Origin: Paenibacillus faecalis
GTDB lineage: Bacteria > Bacillota > Bacilli > Paenibacillales > Paenibacillaceae
Assembly (NCBI RefSeq): GCF_900289175.1
Contig: NZ_LT985747.1
Coordinates: 4,330,162-4,394,161, forward strand
Direction of reading: 5' to 3'
DNA length: 64,000 nt
Below are positions 63,759 to 64,000 of this stretch, one piece after another; position 1 is the stretch's first letter; each line of letters starts with the position of its first letter. A model generated the notes under the pieces. That model made no database searches, was not told the DNA's origin, and was given only the letters and a program-made list of their open reading frames with translations. The position numbers and the translations under genes are program-made.

Positions 63759-64000
63759 CTAAAAGGTCTCATATTCTTTTACGGTCAACTCAATCCTGTC
63801 TTTATAGACCTTCCCCAAGTGGTCCTTCCACTCAATTTCCAGATAGGATCGATCCATATCTTCACGTGTCAACAGCTGCTCCAAGGGAGTAGCCGCTCCT
63901 GAAATTGTACCAACGTCTCTGACCTTTGGAATAGCAACGCTGCTATTAGAGGATATAGATCCTCCAAGGACAGTATCGCTTGGCCGTCCCTCTTGTTGCT
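63759..64000 (-). CDS. C-terminal part of an unrecognised protein, 5' end outside window
   Basis: An open frame entering from the right edge ends at TAG 63759-63761. Eighty complete codons plus two bases are visible. It begins with polar, Ser/Gly-rich residues and ends in the ordered segment RSYLEIEWKDHLGKVYKDRI then ELTVKEYETF. The family cannot be assigned from this piece; it may be the cytoplasmic or extracellular tail of a larger protein. It is on the same strand as the DUF4177 gene, 44 bp upstream. Confidence 0.6.
   Translation of the reverse strand, partial: QQEGRPSDTVLGGSISSNSSVAIPKVRDVGTISGAATPLEQLLTREDMDRSYLEIEWKDHLGKVYKDRIELTVKEYETF

Overview
The window is about 64 kb of a low-to-mid GC Firmicutes chromosome, most likely Paenibacillus or a close relative. 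Four things point there: the glycolytic cluster cggR-gap-pgk-tpiA-gpmI-eno; the secG-rnr pair; the glcK-rapZ-yvcK-whiA-HPr cluster next to clpP; and YesM/YesN-type two-component systems beside sugar ABC permeases. Strong Shine-Dalgarno sequences and Bacillus-type CggR, CtsR and FadR operator motifs agree with this. No insertion sequence, prophage or CRISPR array was seen.

Layout. 1-2.7 kb: the 5' part of rnr (cut by the window edge) and secG, on the minus strand. 3-16.5 kb: a fatty-acid beta-oxidation block. A thioesterase, an acyl-CoA ligase and fadE-fadA-fadN-fadF lie on the minus strand; a divergent fadR-etfB-etfA unit has a textbook promoter and FadR operator. 16.7-26.9 kb: a glycan-acquisition locus made of a YesM/YesN two-component system, two sugar ABC permeases, a lipoprotein binding protein and a secreted GH85 endo-beta-N-acetylglucosaminidase with PKD and CBM32-like domains. 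27.1-28.7 kb: a BCCT compatible-solute transporter. 28.8-34.3 kb: a compact three-gene operon encoding a TerB-domain protein, a BrxD-type (DUF2791) ATPase and an Lhr/BrxHI-like helicase. This is the best candidate for an under-described defence or DNA-processing system. A divergent M50-type membrane protease follows.

35.6-43.0 kb: the glycolytic operon with a recognisable CggR operator. 43.3-44.2 kb: tRNA-Arg(CCG) and clpP, the latter with a perfect CtsR operator over its -35. 44.2-49.6 kb: a stalk-domain secreted protein and the potABCD polyamine transporter, whose leader carries a terminator-like hairpin. 49.7-54.9 kb: a SIMPL/DUF541 protein, HPr, whiA, yvcK, rapZ and glcK. 55.2-56.9 kb: a GH13 alpha-glucosidase. 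57-60.6 kb: a YvfRSTU-like ABC exporter plus two-component system, behind a group of palindromes. 60.7-64 kb: CBS and GNAT proteins, a 38-residue membrane microprotein with its own terminator, and DIP1984, DUF3891 and DUF4177 proteins.

In Bacillus, eno is normally close to secG-rnr. Here about 33 kb of catabolic and accessory genes (fad, GH85, BCCT, TerB/Brx) lies between them. Three similar cre-like half-palindromes precede the fadF, ABC-permease and yesM units, suggesting shared carbon-catabolite control of the catabolic part of this interval.
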